A stretch of 29,427 nt of DNA from Anaeroplasma sp902783745. Lineage in GTDB: Bacteria > Bacillota_I > Bacilli_A > Acholeplasmatales > Anaeroplasmataceae. The stretch is taken from contig CAMOKL010000019.1 of NCBI GenBank assembly GCA_946617655.1, positions 1-29,427 on the forward strand, given 5' to 3'. The translations under genes were made by a program, and so were the position numbers. The first letter of the stretch is position 1. Every line of letters begins with the position of its first letter. This document shows positions 28,656 to 29,427 of this stretch, piece by piece. The notes under the pieces are model-generated. The model was not told the origin of the DNA and did no database searches. It saw nothing but the letters and a program-made list of their open reading frames with translations.

Positions 28656-29427
28656 TTGGATACAAAAGAAATAATAATACCAGAATTAAATAATGAAACA
28701 ATCGAATCGATGATTTATATTATCCGTGGTCAAAAAGTAATGTTAGATTTTGAACTAGCCAAAATATATGGGTATGAAACAAAGAATTTTAATAGGCAAG
28801 TAAAGAATAATATAGATAAATTTCCCAATGATTTTAGATTTATTCTTACAAAAGAAGAGATTGAAATCTTGGTGAGGTGTAAAAATTTCACCTCACGAAG
28901 TTGGGAACATTCTAATGAAGGAGGAAGAAGATATCTTCCTTATGCCTTCACTGAACAAGGAATATATATGTTAATGACTGTATTAAAAGGAGAATTAGCC
29001 ACTAAACAAAGTCTAGCATTAATACGTGCCTTTAAACAGATGAAGGATTATATTGTTGAAAATACTAATCTAATGCTAAATACTAATTCTTATATTGAAT
29101 CTAGATTTTCAACATATGATAAAAGATTTGAAACAATAGAAAATAAATTAGAAATAGTTATGGATAATTTTATTGATCCTAATACATATAAGCATTTTCT
29201 AATTAAAGATGGGGAAAAGATAGAAGCTGATATAGCTTATCAATCTATATACAGATTAGCTAAATATTCAATTTATATAATAGATGATTATATAGATATT
29301 AAAACATTACAATTATTAAAATGTATTAATAGTACTATCAATATAATTGTAATTACTGACAATAAAGGTAAAAATAATCTAAATTCTAATTTTATTAATG
29401 ACTTTTTTAAAGATACAGGATTTAATA
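28656..29427 (+). CDS. ORF6N-domain protein, copy D (apparently intact, 3' partial)
   Basis: At least 257 codons, open to the window end. The start is probably the TTG at 28656: it aligns exactly with the ATG of copy B (DTKEIIIPELNNETIESM against EKNEIIVPEL), and AAAGGA is 11 bases upstream. The ORF6N domain (about 1-115) contains IRGQKVMLDFELAKIYGY, NNIDKFPNDFRF, LVRCKNFTS and RRYLPYAFTEQG. After a linker with a short coiled-coil-like stretch, a second domain (about 165 on) has IYRLAKYSIYIIDDYIDIKTLQLLK and IIVITDNKG, a C-terminal module I recall from other ORF6N proteins and which resembles PLD-like beta-alpha folds. Its exact role is unknown; phage or mobile-element association is family knowledge. 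Confidence 0.78.
   Translation, partial: MDTKEIIIPELNNETIESMIYIIRGQKVMLDFELAKIYGYETKNFNRQVKNNIDKFPNDFRFILTKEEIEILVRCKNFTSRSWEHSNEGGRRYLPYAFTEQGIYMLMTVLKGELATKQSLALIRAFKQMKDYIVENTNLMLNTNSYIESRFSTYDKRFETIENKLEIVMDNFIDPNTYKHFLIKDGEKIEADIAYQSIYRLAKYSIYIIDDYIDIKTLQLLKCINSTINIIVITDNKGKNNLNSNFINDFFKDTGFN
28872..28896 (+). repeat. palindrome in ORF6N copy D
   Basis: Perfect 8-base arms GTGAGGTG / CACCTCAC around TAAAAATTT, inside the codons for V-R-C-K-N-F-T-S of the apparently intact copy. Confidence 0.75.

Noticed and set aside
27342..29427. CRISPR array or diversity-generating retroelement
   Set aside because: Repeats are coding-size gene copies, with no short regularly spaced direct repeats, no cas genes and no reverse transcriptase.

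Overview
The window is AT-rich DNA (about 30% GC by eye) from a low-GC Bacillota or Bacilli-like bacterium, perhaps an uncultured gut or host-associated lineage. Strong AGGAGG-type ribosome binding sites, sigma-A promoters, Rho-independent terminators, a Gram-positive RqcH homologue and use of TGA as a stop (end of the gene at 24874-26532) support this. They also argue for the standard genetic code rather than the Mycoplasma code. Genus or species cannot be assigned.

Minus strand, 24721 down to 1: two consecutive transcription units for secreted or membrane-tethered surface proteins, about 24 kb. Unit 1 starts at a sigma-A-like promoter (24693-24721). Its leader carries a GEMM-I cyclic-dinucleotide riboswitch (24581-24647) merged with an intrinsic terminator (24558-24592). 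It then encodes three small proteins resembling TasA/camelysin/SipW-type secreted proteins (244, 250 and about 419 aa) and one giant protein of 3963 aa with GLUG/beta-helix-like repeats, ending at a terminator (9788-9824). Unit 2 has a promoter with the same two hexamers and spacing (9727-9755). Its folded leader (9546-9675) contains an attenuator whose first arm, GCCAGTTGC, is identical to the riboswitch 3' strand. It encodes two large paralogous proteins (2141 and 1007 aa) combining beta-solenoid-like, Ig-like and leucine-rich-repeat segments, and a further gene that starts at position 20 and leaves the window.

Plus strand, 24783-27287: a divergent housekeeping pair, rqcH (ribosome quality control) and a class I SAM-dependent methyltransferase overlapping it by 4 bases (ATGA), then a strong terminator.

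Plus strand, 27342-29427: a decaying tandem array of ORF6N-domain genes. Two frameshifted copies and two fragments joined at recombination-like junctions are followed by one copy that looks intact but runs off the window. Four of the five units keep a 27-base quasi-palindrome at the same codons, with arms that change together between copies.

Main result: a second-messenger-gated surface or matrix operon. The riboswitch geometry predicts an ON switch. The specificity-determining base equivalent to Vc2 position 20 reads as A rather than G, the hallmark of GEMM-I variants that accept 3',3'-cGAMP. The two transcription units may form one regulon that changes the cell surface.
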